Positions 1 to 7,579 of a DNA stretch of 64,000 nt are shown in pieces (position 1 is the stretch's first letter; each line of letters begins with the position of its first letter). Below the pieces are notes generated by a model. It saw only the letters and a program-made list of their open reading frames with translations. It was not told the DNA's origin and searched no databases. The translations under genes were made by a program, and so were the position numbers. Location of the stretch: assembly GCF_017916255.1 (NCBI RefSeq), contig NZ_CP072827.1, positions 6,597,501 through 6,661,500 of the forward strand, read 5' to 3'. Source of the DNA: Streptomyces mobaraensis NBRC 13819 = DSM 40847. Its GTDB lineage: Bacteria > Actinomycetota > Actinomycetes > Streptomycetales > Streptomycetaceae.

Positions 1-1841
1 TGGCGAAGCCAGTGCTGGGCGCGCTCGGCGTCCCACTGCCGGGTCCCGCTGTCGTCTGCCAGGGGCCGGTAGGCGGCGGGGATGAACGCGGCCACCAGAT
101 GCTCGCGGATCGCGTCGGCGTCCTGGAACGACCGGGTGCTCAGAAGGTCCTGCGGGCGGCCCTCGCCGGCGTCGCCGTAGACCGTGCGCGCCATGGTGAC
201 CATCAGCGGTGTGCCGAGCGCTTCCGCGACGTTCTGCGCGCCCTGGCTGCGCGGCTCTTTGCGCAGTTCCTCCAGGACCGGGACCCAGGGCGACGTACGA
301 CCGTCACCGTCCGGTGGGCCCATGCCGGACAGATAGTCGCCGAGGTCGCCCATGGTGAGCCTCTCCAACTCGACCACCGCGGCGCCGGTGAGCACCTTGC
401 GCGGTTTTCCCGACTTTTCCTCTACCGCCTCTATGTACTCCTGGGTACGGCTGGTGAGCAACAGGGGCATATCGCCGAGGCTGTTGAGCGCGTCGAGGGC
501 CTTCAGCCGGAGGTCGGGCGCGAGTTCGTCGAACCCGTCGAGGACGGGCAGCACCCGGTCCTCCTCGATCAGGGCCCTGGCCAGGGTCCTGCCGTCCTGC
601 GCCGCCGCCCCGAGGCCGTAGTCGCGCACGAGAGTCCGGGACATCCAGGTGCGCAGGGACAGCGCGGCCGGGTCCCAGGAGCCCAGGCCGAAGATCACCG
701 GTACCCGGTCGCCGCGAGCCGGGTTCTTCAGCAGGCCGAGGGCGAAACGGGTGGTCAGGATCGTCTTGCCGGACCCGGCGGCGCCCAGCACCACCAGTCG
801 GCCGGAGGGGACGGACCGGTAGACCTGCACGATCCGGTCGAGTCCGTCCGCGAGCGGCAACGGCCCGGGGTCCGCGGCGAGCGGGACTCCACGGATGCGC
901 GCCCAGTAGTCGAAGGGGACCTTCTCCGCGTGCCGGAACCGCACCTGCAGGGGGGCGGGATCGTGCACCCGGCGCCGCTCCTCCTCGGCCTTCCACTGAC
1001 TGCGCACCAGCGAGGCGAGTCGCCCGGCCGCCCTCCCCAGCTCCCCCGGCCCGTCGGCCGGCGGCATTGGCCCGGACACCTCGTTGAGCCCGTCGAGCCG
1101 ATCCGGTAGTCGCAGTATCCGTTCCAGTTGATGGAGTTGCCGACGAGTCAGGTCCGCGTACCACCGTTCCACCCGACTCGCCGTGAGCCTGCCGATCCCC
1201 TCGCGGCCGTGATGTGTGGTGACGACGCCGATGACGTGCCCGTCGCTCCACACGAGCGCCCCCGACATCCCCTCCCAGGGAGACCGCCTGGGCTCGTCAC
1301 GAGGAGCCGGCGGGGCCTGGACGGTGAACTCGAGGGTGCCCTCGCGCACGTTCGCCGTCGCCCGGCCGCGCGCGTAGTGGGAGTCCCGGTACGTCGTGGC
1401 GGCGCGCCCGTCGAGGGAAGCTCTCTCCGAGCGGAGCTTGAACCAGGGGAAGCCCAGCGCCCCGCAGTCCACCTCCGCCAACTGCGCGATACGGCCGAAC
1501 CGCACCGGCGGTACATCGGCGGCTAGTCGACCGTCGAGCCGCCCACCGGGACGCGCGTCCACCTCGATCCTGAGCAACGCGATGTCCGTGCCGTCGTCCG
1601 CCCAGACGCATTCCCCCGGCACCTCGCACGGGGTGCCCTCGTCGGTGAAGAAGCGAGCGAGGACCGCCGCCGCGCCGTCCAGCGCGTGCGCGGCCGTGAG
1701 CACCGTGTCCCGGGTCACCCGGTAACCCGACGCCAGACGTACCCCGTCGGCGTCGCCGACCGTGACAACGACCTGGACCACACGCCGCAGATCGACCCCG
1801 TCCCGCTGTGGCTCCGGCTCCCCGGCCACCTCGGGGCTCAC
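1..1841 (-). CDS. Trypsin-like protease / NACHT NTPase fusion (partial, runs off left edge)
   Basis: About 613 residues are visible; the C-terminus lies beyond the window. The N-terminal 200 residues form a trypsin-fold serine protease with a complete triad: His52 in LTAAHAL, Asp86 in DGTDIALL and Ser193 in WEGMSGALVW. A NACHT/STAND-type P-loop NTPase follows, with Walker A GAAGSGKT (Lys359) and a Walker B-like VLPVLDGFDEL near residue 435. Start is GTG 1841, overlapping the TGA of the upstream trypco2 gene by 4 bp (GTGA), so the two are translationally coupled. Trypsin-NACHT fusions with trypco partners are known from comparative genomics as NTP-dependent conflict (anti-phage or self/non-self) systems; activation of the protease by the NACHT switch is inference. 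No signal peptide is seen, so it is probably cytoplasmic. The missing C-terminus would hold the sensor repeats. Confidence 0.88.
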   Translation of the reverse strand, partial: MSPEVAGEPEPQRDGVDLRRVVQVVVTVGDADGVRLASGYRVTRDTVLTAAHALDGAAAVLARFFTDEGTPCEVPGECVWADDGTDIALLRIEVDARPGGRLDGRLAADVPPVRFGRIAQLAEVDCGALGFPWFKLRSERASLDGRAATTYRDSHYARGRATANVREGTLEFTVQAPPAPRDEPRRSPWEGMSGALVWSDGHVIGVVTTHHGREGIGRLTASRVERWYADLTRRQLHQLERILRLPDRLDGLNEVSGPMPPADGPGELGRAAGRLASLVRSQWKAEEERRRVHDPAPLQVRFRHAEKVPFDYWARIRGVPLAADPGPLPLADGLDRIVQVYRSVPSGRLVVLGAAGSGKTILTTRFALGLLKNPARGDRVPVIFGLGSWDPAALSLRTWMSRTLVRDYGLGAAAQDGRTLARALIEEDRVLPVLDGFDELAPDLRLKALDALNSLGDMPLLLTSRTQEYIEAVEEKSGKPRKVLTGAAVVELERLTMGDLGDYLSGMGPPDGDGRTSPWVPVLEELRKEPRSQGAQNVAEALGTPLMVTMARTVYGDAGEGRPQDLLSTRSFQDADAIREHLVAAFIPAAYRPLADDSGTRQWDAERAQHWLR

Positions 1842-2137
1842 CGCTCGTTCGGCTCGGCGTTCCCGGAAACGGCGACCGGTCTGTGCGACCCCGCCAGAGT
1901 CGGCTTCAGCGTCAGCGAGATGCGCTGGGTGGACGTCTTCCCGAGCCCCACGTCCGCACCGGAATCCACAACCAGGAAACGGACCTTCGCCTGGGCCTGT
2001 GCACTCCGTTCCAGCGCAACCGACAGCTCCAGCTCGATCGGCCCCAACTCGAAGCGCAGCGCCTCGCCTTCCGCCGCGCCGACCGCCCGGTCCAACTCCT
2101 CCCGCAGATCCCCGATGACACTCGCCAGCTCGATCAC
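1838..2137 (-). CDS. Trypco2 (trypsin-co-occurring domain 2) family protein
   Basis: A 99-residue protein beginning MIELASVIGDLREELDRAV and carrying the trypco2 pattern: an N-terminal helix, a beta-rich core (RFELGPIELELSVALER), VKVRF-like and VDSGADVG strands and a terminal QRISLTLKP strand. GTG start at 2137 with a purine-rich GGAGAGAGAG stretch about 10 bases upstream. It overlaps the downstream trypsin-NACHT gene by 4 bp, the usual arrangement for this family, where it is thought to be an accessory or scaffold for trypsin-type effectors. No enzymatic motif is visible. Family assignment rests on sequence pattern plus context; the biochemical role is unknown. Confidence 0.82.
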   Translation of the reverse strand: MIELASVIGDLREELDRAVGAAEGEALRFELGPIELELSVALERSAQAQAKVRFLVVDSGADVGLGKTSTQRISLTLKPTLAGSHRPVAVSGNAEPNER

Positions 2138-2217
2138 AGTGCGCTCTCTCTCCAGGACTCCCCGTGCACACGGGAATGCGATTCCGATACGCCTCCGGCC
2201 CGAAATCAGTGGCCCGA

Positions 2218-3235
2218 TCACGTCCCGTCGGGCGGTGGCGCGAGACGTCGACGCCACCCGCTCGTGCTGGACAGCCACAGGTCCATTCGTTCCGAGTTCG
2301 CGCCGTTGGCGGATTCCATCACGTTCAGGCCCTCCGCGATCTCCCGATGAAGGTCCCGAAGCCTCAGGTAGCGGGCCACGAAGATGGTTTTCCGGGCGCG
2401 GCCGACCTCCAGCGTGCCGCACGCGTAGACGACCGGCAGCAGCCGTTCGGCCGGCGCCTCGGCTGAGGGGCTGCCGCCGCCGGAGACGGAGGCGACCGGG
2501 GCCGGGAACCCGGTGTACAGTGCCGCCTCCTCCAGCATGCCGACGAGCGGCACGATGCCCCAACGCCTCCGCACCTCGGCCTTGATACTGCGCGGGTTGC
2601 GCGGCTCGGGCTGGGCCTCGGCCGCCGTCAGCCGGATCGCCCCGGACTTGCGCTCGGCGATATCCAGCCAGGACAGCTTCGGCGTCTTGACGACAACCCC
2701 GTAGACCATGCGCACCGCCCGGCGCCGGCCTCGCCTGTCGGTGCGGTGTACGACCTCTGTCCACCCCCCCCGCCCATCGCCTTGTGGACCGGCACCGGCC
2801 CGCCCAGCGGGTAGCGCGTAGTGTTCCCCGCGTCCGCGTACCGGGCCACCAGCGCCAGGGTCTGGATCGCCGGCCGGTGGGCCTGGTTGGAGGAGCGGAA
2901 GTCCAGCACGTCCGACAGCCTGATCAGACCGCGCCGGTAGTGGTCGGTGCACGACGCCTTCAAAGTGGTCTGTACCATGCGCCGGTAGACCGGCCCCCGG
3001 GTCTTGAGCTCGGGGCGGCCCCGGGGAAACCGGCCGTACTGCCTACAGAACTTCAGCAGCACGGCGAAGCACAGCCGCGTCGCACCACGCTTGCCGGACG
3101 CGCGCGCCTGCTCGTCCTGCAACAGCGTCCAGTGCTCGACGAGTCCATCCAGGTCCAGCGGAGTACGGGCCACGATCGCCGATCTTCCCCGCAGAGCTTT
3201 ACCCACCGCAGCCGAACGGTCGCGGACTCATCCAT
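2218..3235 (-). pseudogene. Decayed Tn3-family transposase (frameshifted, internally deleted)
   Basis: Three Tn3-family blocks are recognisable. First, an N-terminal DUF4158-like part in one frame (3206 to about 2770): LVEHWTLLQDEQ, GKRGATRLCFAVLLKF, then DFRSSNQAHRPAIQ and GNTTRYPLGGPVPVHKA. After a run of eight C (2764-2771) the reading continues in another frame with VVHRTDRRGRRRAVRMVY, PEPRNPRSIKAEVRRRWG and IVPLVGMLEEAALYTG. The catalytic middle is missing: sequence jumps from PVVYACGT to the C-terminal block GRARKTIFVARYLRLRDLHR / EIAEGLNVMESANGANS. Intact Tn3 transposases are about 1000 residues; only about 330 remain. No terminal inverted repeats or resolvase were found. It lies immediately upstream of the trypco2/NACHT genes and marks past mobility there. 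Confidence 0.85.
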
Positions 3236-3591
3236 GCGAGTGACGTCCTCACAAGATCACCCCCGCTTGCGGCTGGTGACAGCGTTCTTGCCAGCACCCC
3301 GGCTACGCTGCTCCGGCCCTACGCGTGTCATGCACAAGCTGCCCCTGAACGCCCCGGCGATCGCCGAAGGCGTCCTCATCGGGGCCAGGGGCGAGGCTCC
3401 CTGCAGCTACATCGACGTCCGGACATCACCGACGAGGGGCGGCACCCGGCGGCCGGCGAGGAACGGGACCCAGCGGGGAGCCGGGCGCTCGGTGTCGCCC
3501 AGGGGGAGTCTGATCGGCATGGCTCCCACCGTCGTCGAGCACCGGCGGCCGGGGCGTCGTCTTCGTGGGGGATCACGTTCCCCCGTGAGAG
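3236..3591. other. Intergenic stretch without a supported gene
   Basis: The 356 bp between the Tn3 remnant and the hydrolase gene have open frames on both strands, but their translations are Arg/Gly/Pro-rich and match nothing I recognise. No strong hairpin or operator stands out. It may be further mobile-element debris. Confidence 0.4.
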
Positions 3592-4425
3592 CTACCTTTC
3601 GTCGTTCTGGTGGCTGATGGCGGATGGGAGAGGGGCCAGGTCGTCGAGTAGTCCGGCGAGGTCCGCGGGGGCCTCCAGGTGGGCCATGTGGCCCTGGCCG
3701 GGGAGTATGCGCACCTCGGCGTGGGGGACGCGCTTCCGTACGTCGTCGAAGGACGTTCCGTAGGGGGCCCTTCCGTGGTTGCGCTCACCGACGACCAGGT
3801 CGACGCGAGCCGTCTCCCGTCCCCATGCGTCCGGCGGTACGGCCGCGTTCAGCGCGGCCAGTTCGGCGTACGCCGGCACGCTCAGGCGGCACAGGGTCGC
3901 CCATGTCTCGCGGTCCGCCCTGAGGGACTCGACGTACGCCGTGTCGAGGCCGGCGAGCCGGCCGATCACCAACCCGGCGGTGGCGTTCCAGTCCGCCGCC
4001 TCCGCGGCGGCCTTCATGTCCGGCAGGACGTCCGCCCCGAACGGCCGGACCACCGGCTCGTAGGCGATCACCTGACGCGGCGGGCGCTCCTCGGCGGCCA
4101 GCAGGGCGATCAGGCCGCCGTAGCTCCAGCCGAACAGCGTCTGGCCGGGCGGGAGTTGGTCGAGGACCGCGGCGAGGTCATCGATCTCCGACCGCAGTGA
4201 GTACGCGTCGGTCAGCGGGCCGGAAGGGGCGCGGCCCCGGCGGTTGACGACCGTCACCGACGGCCATGCCTCGACGGCGGCCGCGACGTGGCGCCACTCG
4301 CGCGCGTCGCTCATCGCGCCCGGGACGACGACCAGGCCCGGCGCGTCCGCCCGCCCGTACACGTCGATCGTCACCCAACTGTCCCCGCCGCCGACCGGCA
4401 GCTTCTTCTGGATCGTTTGCTCCAT
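3592..4425 (-). CDS. Alpha/beta hydrolase
   Basis: A 277-residue alpha/beta-hydrolase-fold protein. The nucleophile elbow is GWSYGG (Ser101), the oxyanion region follows VVVPGAMSD, a candidate acid lies in VDLVVGERNHG, and the catalytic His is in PGQGHMAHLEAP near the C-terminus. No signal peptide, so cytoplasmic; substrate unknown. Start ATG 4425 (MEQTIQKK) is preferred over the upstream in-frame ATG 4443 because a CATAAT -10-like box on the minus strand sits 6 bases before it, which would give a leaderless transcript. The gene is divergent from a TetR regulator and the two share a perfect palindrome that contains both starts, so repression by that TetR protein is likely. A TetR-controlled detoxifying esterase or hydrolase is the simplest reading. 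Confidence 0.85.
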   Translation of the reverse strand: MEQTIQKKLPVGGGDSWVTIDVYGRADAPGLVVVPGAMSDAREWRHVAAAVEAWPSVTVVNRRGRAPSGPLTDAYSLRSEIDDLAAVLDQLPPGQTLFGWSYGGLIALLAAEERPPRQVIAYEPVVRPFGADVLPDMKAAAEAADWNATAGLVIGRLAGLDTAYVESLRADRETWATLCRLSVPAYAELAALNAAVPPDAWGRETARVDLVVGERNHGRAPYGTSFDDVRKRVPHAEVRILPGQGHMAHLEAPADLAGLLDDLAPLPSAISHQNDER

Positions 4426-4445
4426 AAATTCATTATGGAGCAAAC
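4415..4445. promoter_or_regulatory. Perfect palindromic operator spanning two divergent start codons
   Basis: Arms GTTTGCTCCATAA (4415-4427) and TTATGGAGCAAAC (4433-4445) are perfect 13-bp inverted repeats around a 5-bp spacer. Because each arm encodes ATG-GAG-CAA-AC, the hydrolase and the TetR protein both begin MEQT. CATAAT/CATAAA hexamers inside the site lie 6 bases before each ATG, consistent with overlapping -10 boxes and leaderless mRNAs. TetR binding here is inferred. Confidence 0.8.
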
Positions 4446-5115
4446 GCTCTACAATGCAAGGGTGCCTTCACCGACTCGTGGACGACCACGCGCCTTCGAC
4501 CGTGACCGAGTGATCCTCGAAGCCGCCCGCCTCTTCTGGCGCTCCGGCTACTCCGGAACGTCCACCCGCGCCCTCACCGCGGCGCTCGGCCTCTCCACCT
4601 CCAGCCTCTACGCGGCCTTCGGCAGCAAGGCCGGGCTGTTCGAGGAGGCGGTGCGGACGTACGCCGAGCGGTACCGGGAGATCTACCGGCGGGCCGTCGC
4701 GGAACCGGACCTCCCGACCGTCGTCGAACGCGTCCTCGTCGACTCCGTCCTCGAGTTCACCCAGCCCGAGGACACCCACCCGGGCTGTCTGCTCAGCAGC
4801 GCCGTGATGACCGACAGTACGAGCACCCTCGACACCAGCGCCCACTACGCCGAGCTGCACACCTGGAACGAGCGGGCCCTACGGGCGCGCGTCGGGCGGG
4901 CGGTCGGGGACGGGGAGATCGCCGCCGCGACCGACGCCGCGGCCCTCGCCGGACTCGTCCAGTCCGTCGTGCACGGCCTGTCGGTGCGGGCCCGGCTCGG
5001 TGCGGACCGCGAGGACCTGCTGGCCACGGCGCGGCTCGCGCAGAAGGCGATCTGCGCATCGCTCGCGCCCCCGGACCCGGGTCCTGACGCGCGCGCCCAC
5101 CGTTCCGGGCCCTGA
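4435..5115 (+). CDS. TetR/AcrR family transcriptional regulator
   Basis: 226 residues. The TetR_N helix-turn-helix is clear: DRDRVILEAARLFWRSGYSG then TSTRALTAALGLSTSSLYAAFGSKAGLFEEAV (residues about 22-75). The C-terminal part carries TetR ligand-domain features (THPGCLLSSAVM). ATG 4435 lies inside the shared palindrome; GTG 4462, 6 bases after a TACAAT -10-like box, is a plausible alternative leaderless start. It is divergent from the alpha/beta hydrolase and probably represses both genes through the 4415-4445 operator. The last codons fall inside a 28-bp tandem repeat, so the C-terminal tail (DPGPDARAHRSGP) is probably a recent repeat-driven extension. Confidence 0.87.
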   Translation: MEQTLYNARVPSPTRGRPRAFDRDRVILEAARLFWRSGYSGTSTRALTAALGLSTSSLYAAFGSKAGLFEEAVRTYAERYREIYRRAVAEPDLPTVVERVLVDSVLEFTQPEDTHPGCLLSSAVMTDSTSTLDTSAHYAELHTWNERALRARVGRAVGDGEIAAATDAAALAGLVQSVVHGLSVRARLGADREDLLATARLAQKAICASLAPPDPGPDARAHRSGP

Positions 5116-5158
5116 CGCGCGCGCCCGCCGTTCCGGGCCCTGACGCGCGCGCCCGCCG
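5083..5158. repeat. 28-bp tandem repeat, about 2.7 copies
   Basis: The TGACGCGCGCGCCC element recurs with a TGA at 5085, 5113 and 5141, an exact 28-bp period. The array covers the 3' end of the TetR gene and the gap to the convergent SDR gene. Since 28 is not a multiple of 3, only the TGA at 5113 is in frame. The GCGCGC core is self-complementary and may act in termination. Confidence 0.85.
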
Positions 5159-5893
5159 TCACACCAGGCGGTGCCCGCCGTCGACGTGCAGCACGGTCCC
5201 GGTGACGAACCCGTTGCGCAGCACCGACAGGAACGCCTGGGCGATGTCCTCCGGCGTACCGATGCGCCGGGCCGGGAGACGTTCCGCCAGGTCGGCGAAG
5301 GCCGCGCGCTTGTCCATGCCGAGCCGGTCCCAGACGGGCGTGTCCACCCACCCCGGCGACACCACGTTCACGCGCACCGGGGCCAGTTCGAGCGTGAGGC
5401 CGGACGCGAGCGAGGCGAGCGCGCCGTTGGCCGCGGCCACGATCGTGTTGGAGCCGTTCGGGCGGTAGGCGTTGATGCCCGAGGTGTAGGTGAGGGAGCC
5501 GGTGACCCGCCCGGCCGCGTACTTGCCGACGAGCCAGGCGCCGAGCAGCTTGACGTCCAGGACGCTGCGGGCGGCCGCGGCGGTGATGTCGGCGCTCCGG
5601 CCGTACGCCCCCGTCACGTCCGCCGCCGTGACCACCACGTGCTCCACCGGCCCCACCGCGTCGAAGAGTTCGGCCACGTCCTCCTCCCTGCCGATGTCCG
5701 CCCGCAGCGTGCGGATCCGCCTTGCGGCGGCCGATCCCGGTGCGGCGGCGGCCGGTTCCAGCGCGGCGCGGGCCGCCGCGAGCCGGTCGGCGGACCGGCC
5801 GGCGATCGTCACGTCCAGGTGCTCGGCGAGCAGGGTGCGGGCGAGGGCCAGGCCCATTCCGGAGCCGCCGCCGATGATCAGTGCGTCAGTCAT
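5159..5893 (-). CDS. SDR family oxidoreductase (atypical active site)
   Basis: 244 residues from ATG 5893 (MTDALIIGGGSGMG). The Rossmann glycine motif GGGSGMG and the C-terminal VLHVDGG of classical SDRs are present. The segment that should carry YxxxK reads TIVAAANGAL, so neither catalytic Tyr nor Lys is in place. The enzyme may be non-canonical or have a binding role. It is divergent from the HTH regulator at 6012, with about 118 bp between starts, suggesting control by that regulator. The longer upstream frame to 6082 is not used here because it would overlap the promoter region and is Pro/Arg-rich. Confidence 0.83.
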   Translation of the reverse strand: MTDALIIGGGSGMGLALARTLLAEHLDVTIAGRSADRLAAARAALEPAAAAPGSAAARRIRTLRADIGREEDVAELFDAVGPVEHVVVTAADVTGAYGRSADITAAAARSVLDVKLLGAWLVGKYAAGRVTGSLTYTSGINAYRPNGSNTIVAAANGALASLASGLTLELAPVRVNVVSPGWVDTPVWDRLGMDKRAAFADLAERLPARRIGTPEDIAQAFLSVLRNGFVTGTVLHVDGGHRLV

Positions 5894-6011
5894 GGCACCG
5901 AGCCTGTGCCGCCGCCAGGGGCGCGGGAAGGCCGGGCGGATCCCGGGGGCCGGGAACCCGGGTGTGGCACGGCCACCCGGAAGGCCGCCGTCCGGTGGCA
6001 GACTCGACGGG

Positions 6012-6890
6012 ATGAACGCCATGGGGGAATTCCTGCGGACCCGGCGCGGGCGGATCGGCCCGGCCGACGTCGGCCTGCCCACCGGACCGGGCGCCCGGCG
6101 CGCCCCCGGACTGCGCCGGGAGGAACTGGCCGCGCTGGCCGGGGTGAGCGTCGACTACTACGCCCGCATCGAACAGGGCAGGGAGACGGCGCCCAGCGAC
6201 GCGGTCCTGGACGCGCTGGCCCGGGTGCTGCGGCTCACCGACGACGAGCACGCCCACCTGTTCGCCCTCGCCGACCGGGCCGCCGGCCGGTCGCCGCGCC
6301 GCCGGCCCGCCGCCCCGCGGCCGGTCGGCCAGGGGCTGCGGCTCCTGCTGGAAGCGGTCCGGCCCGGCCCGGCGTACGTGCTGAACGAGACCAACGACGT
6401 ACTCGCCGCCAACCCGGAGGGGTACGCCCTGATGCCCGGCCTCGGCGACTGGCCGCCGGGCCGGCGGAACACCGTCCGATACACCTTTCTGCACCCGGCC
6501 GCGCGCTCGGTCTTCGCCGACTGGCGGCGGGTGGCCCGCAACTGCGTCGCCCACCTGCGTACCGTCGAGCCGGCCGCCCCGGCGGCCACCGCCGCCCTCG
6601 TCGCCGAACTGTCCGCCGCCGACCGGGAGTTCGCCGCGTTGTGGGACCGCCACGAGGTGCTGGTCAAACGCGGCGGCGCCACGGACTTCGACCACCCGGT
6701 GATCGGCCGCGTCACCCTCGCCAACGAGGTCCTCACCACCGCCCACCCGGGCAACCGCCTCCTCCTCTACCAGGCCGCCCCCGGCACGCCCGAACACGAC
6801 GCGCTGGTCCTGCTGGCCATGGCGGCGGAGGGGACGGGCGGTGGATCGGGGCCGCACCTGGAATGCTGGGAGCGGCACGAAAACGGGTGA
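6012..6890 (+). CDS. Helix-turn-helix regulator with MmyB-like ligand-binding domain
   Basis: 292 residues. An N-terminal XRE-type HTH (LRREELAALAGVSVDYYARI, then EQGRETAPSDAVLDALARVL) is followed by the MLTR/MmyB-like ligand-binding domain with its usual landmarks: LNETNDVLAANPEGYAL, NTVRYTFLHPAARSVFADW, FAALWDRHEV and ATDFDHPVIGRVTLANEVL. Fatty acids have been proposed as ligands for the MmyB family. ATG 6012 is chosen; ATG 6021 is also possible. Divergent from an SDR and followed after 26 bp by an SRPBCC gene, with which it may be cotranscribed. Confidence 0.88.
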   Translation: MNAMGEFLRTRRGRIGPADVGLPTGPGARRAPGLRREELAALAGVSVDYYARIEQGRETAPSDAVLDALARVLRLTDDEHAHLFALADRAAGRSPRRRPAAPRPVGQGLRLLLEAVRPGPAYVLNETNDVLAANPEGYALMPGLGDWPPGRRNTVRYTFLHPAARSVFADWRRVARNCVAHLRTVEPAAPAATAALVAELSAADREFAALWDRHEVLVKRGGATDFDHPVIGRVTLANEVLTTAHPGNRLLLYQAAPGTPEHDALVLLAMAAEGTGGGSGPHLECWERHENG

Positions 6891-6916
6891 CAAGGGGCGA
6901 ACGGGAGCGTGTTCGG

Positions 6917-7414
6917 ATGGGCCGTGACAGTGTGAGCGCCACCCTGATCGTCGCCGCGCCCGCCGCGACGGTGTTCGCCGTCCTGGCCGACCCGACGGCC
7001 CACGCCGCGATCGACGGCACCGGCTGGGTGCGGGGAGCCGTCGACCGGGCGCCGCTGACCGAGGTGGGGCAGGTCTTCCGGGTAGACATGTACCACCCCG
7101 GTCACCCGGACGGCGACTACCGCGTCGCCAACAAGGTCCACGTGTACGACCCGCCGCGCGCCATCGGCTGGCTGACCGGGCAGGACAAGGGCGGCGGACG
7201 CCTGGAGTCCGGCGGCTGGTTCTGGCGGTACGACCTCGAACCGCTCGGGCCGTCCACGACCGGGGTCACGCTCACCTACGACTGGACGGCGGTGCCCCGG
7301 TCCATCCGCGAGTACCTGCGCTTCCCACCGTTCGGCCCCGAGCACCTGCCGGAGTCGCTGCGGCACTTGGCCGGGATCCTGGGGGACGAGTGGCCGGGGG
7401 CCGGATCCGCCTAG
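6917..7414 (+). CDS. SRPBCC family protein (polyketide cyclase/START-like fold)
   Basis: 165 residues. The N-terminus SATLIVAAPAATVFAVLADP is the typical first strand and helix of SRPBCC/Bet v1-like domains, with FWRYDLEPLGPSTTGVTLTY matching the strands before the C-terminal helix. Proteins of this fold bind hydrophobic ligands; many annotated as polyketide cyclases in Streptomyces are simple ligand-binding or stress proteins, and nothing here marks a cyclase. Starts at ATG 6917, 26 bp after the HTH regulator gene. Confidence 0.82.
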   Translation: MGRDSVSATLIVAAPAATVFAVLADPTAHAAIDGTGWVRGAVDRAPLTEVGQVFRVDMYHPGHPDGDYRVANKVHVYDPPRAIGWLTGQDKGGGRLESGGWFWRYDLEPLGPSTTGVTLTYDWTAVPRSIREYLRFPPFGPEHLPESLRHLAGILGDEWPGAGSA

Positions 7415-7556
7415 AGGCCGTTGCCGATGGGGGGTCATGCCGCGGGCGACGAAATCCCTGGCGGCGGGCACGGCTGCCGCTGGGGCTCCGTCCCGGCCTG
7501 GTCTCTTTGTGGGGCGCCGGCCCCGCCCTGGGGCCAAGCCCCACCGACCCCGCCGC

Positions 7557-7579
7557 AACGGGCCGGTTCGGAGCCCGTT
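7557..7579. terminator. Possible hairpin terminator between convergent genes
   Basis: AACGGGC and GCCCGTT form a 7-bp stem with a 9-base loop just at the end of the minus-strand SDR gene. No T-run follows. Weak candidate. Confidence 0.35.

Noticed and set aside
304..1251. 315-residue minus-strand frame in the NACHT gene
   Set aside because: Shifted relative to the frame carrying the trypsin triad and Walker motifs; translation is Arg/Gly-rich shadow.
2784..3617. Long plus-strand frame over the Tn3 remnant
   Set aside because: It is antisense to recognisable Tn3 sequence, Arg/Pro-rich and matches no family.
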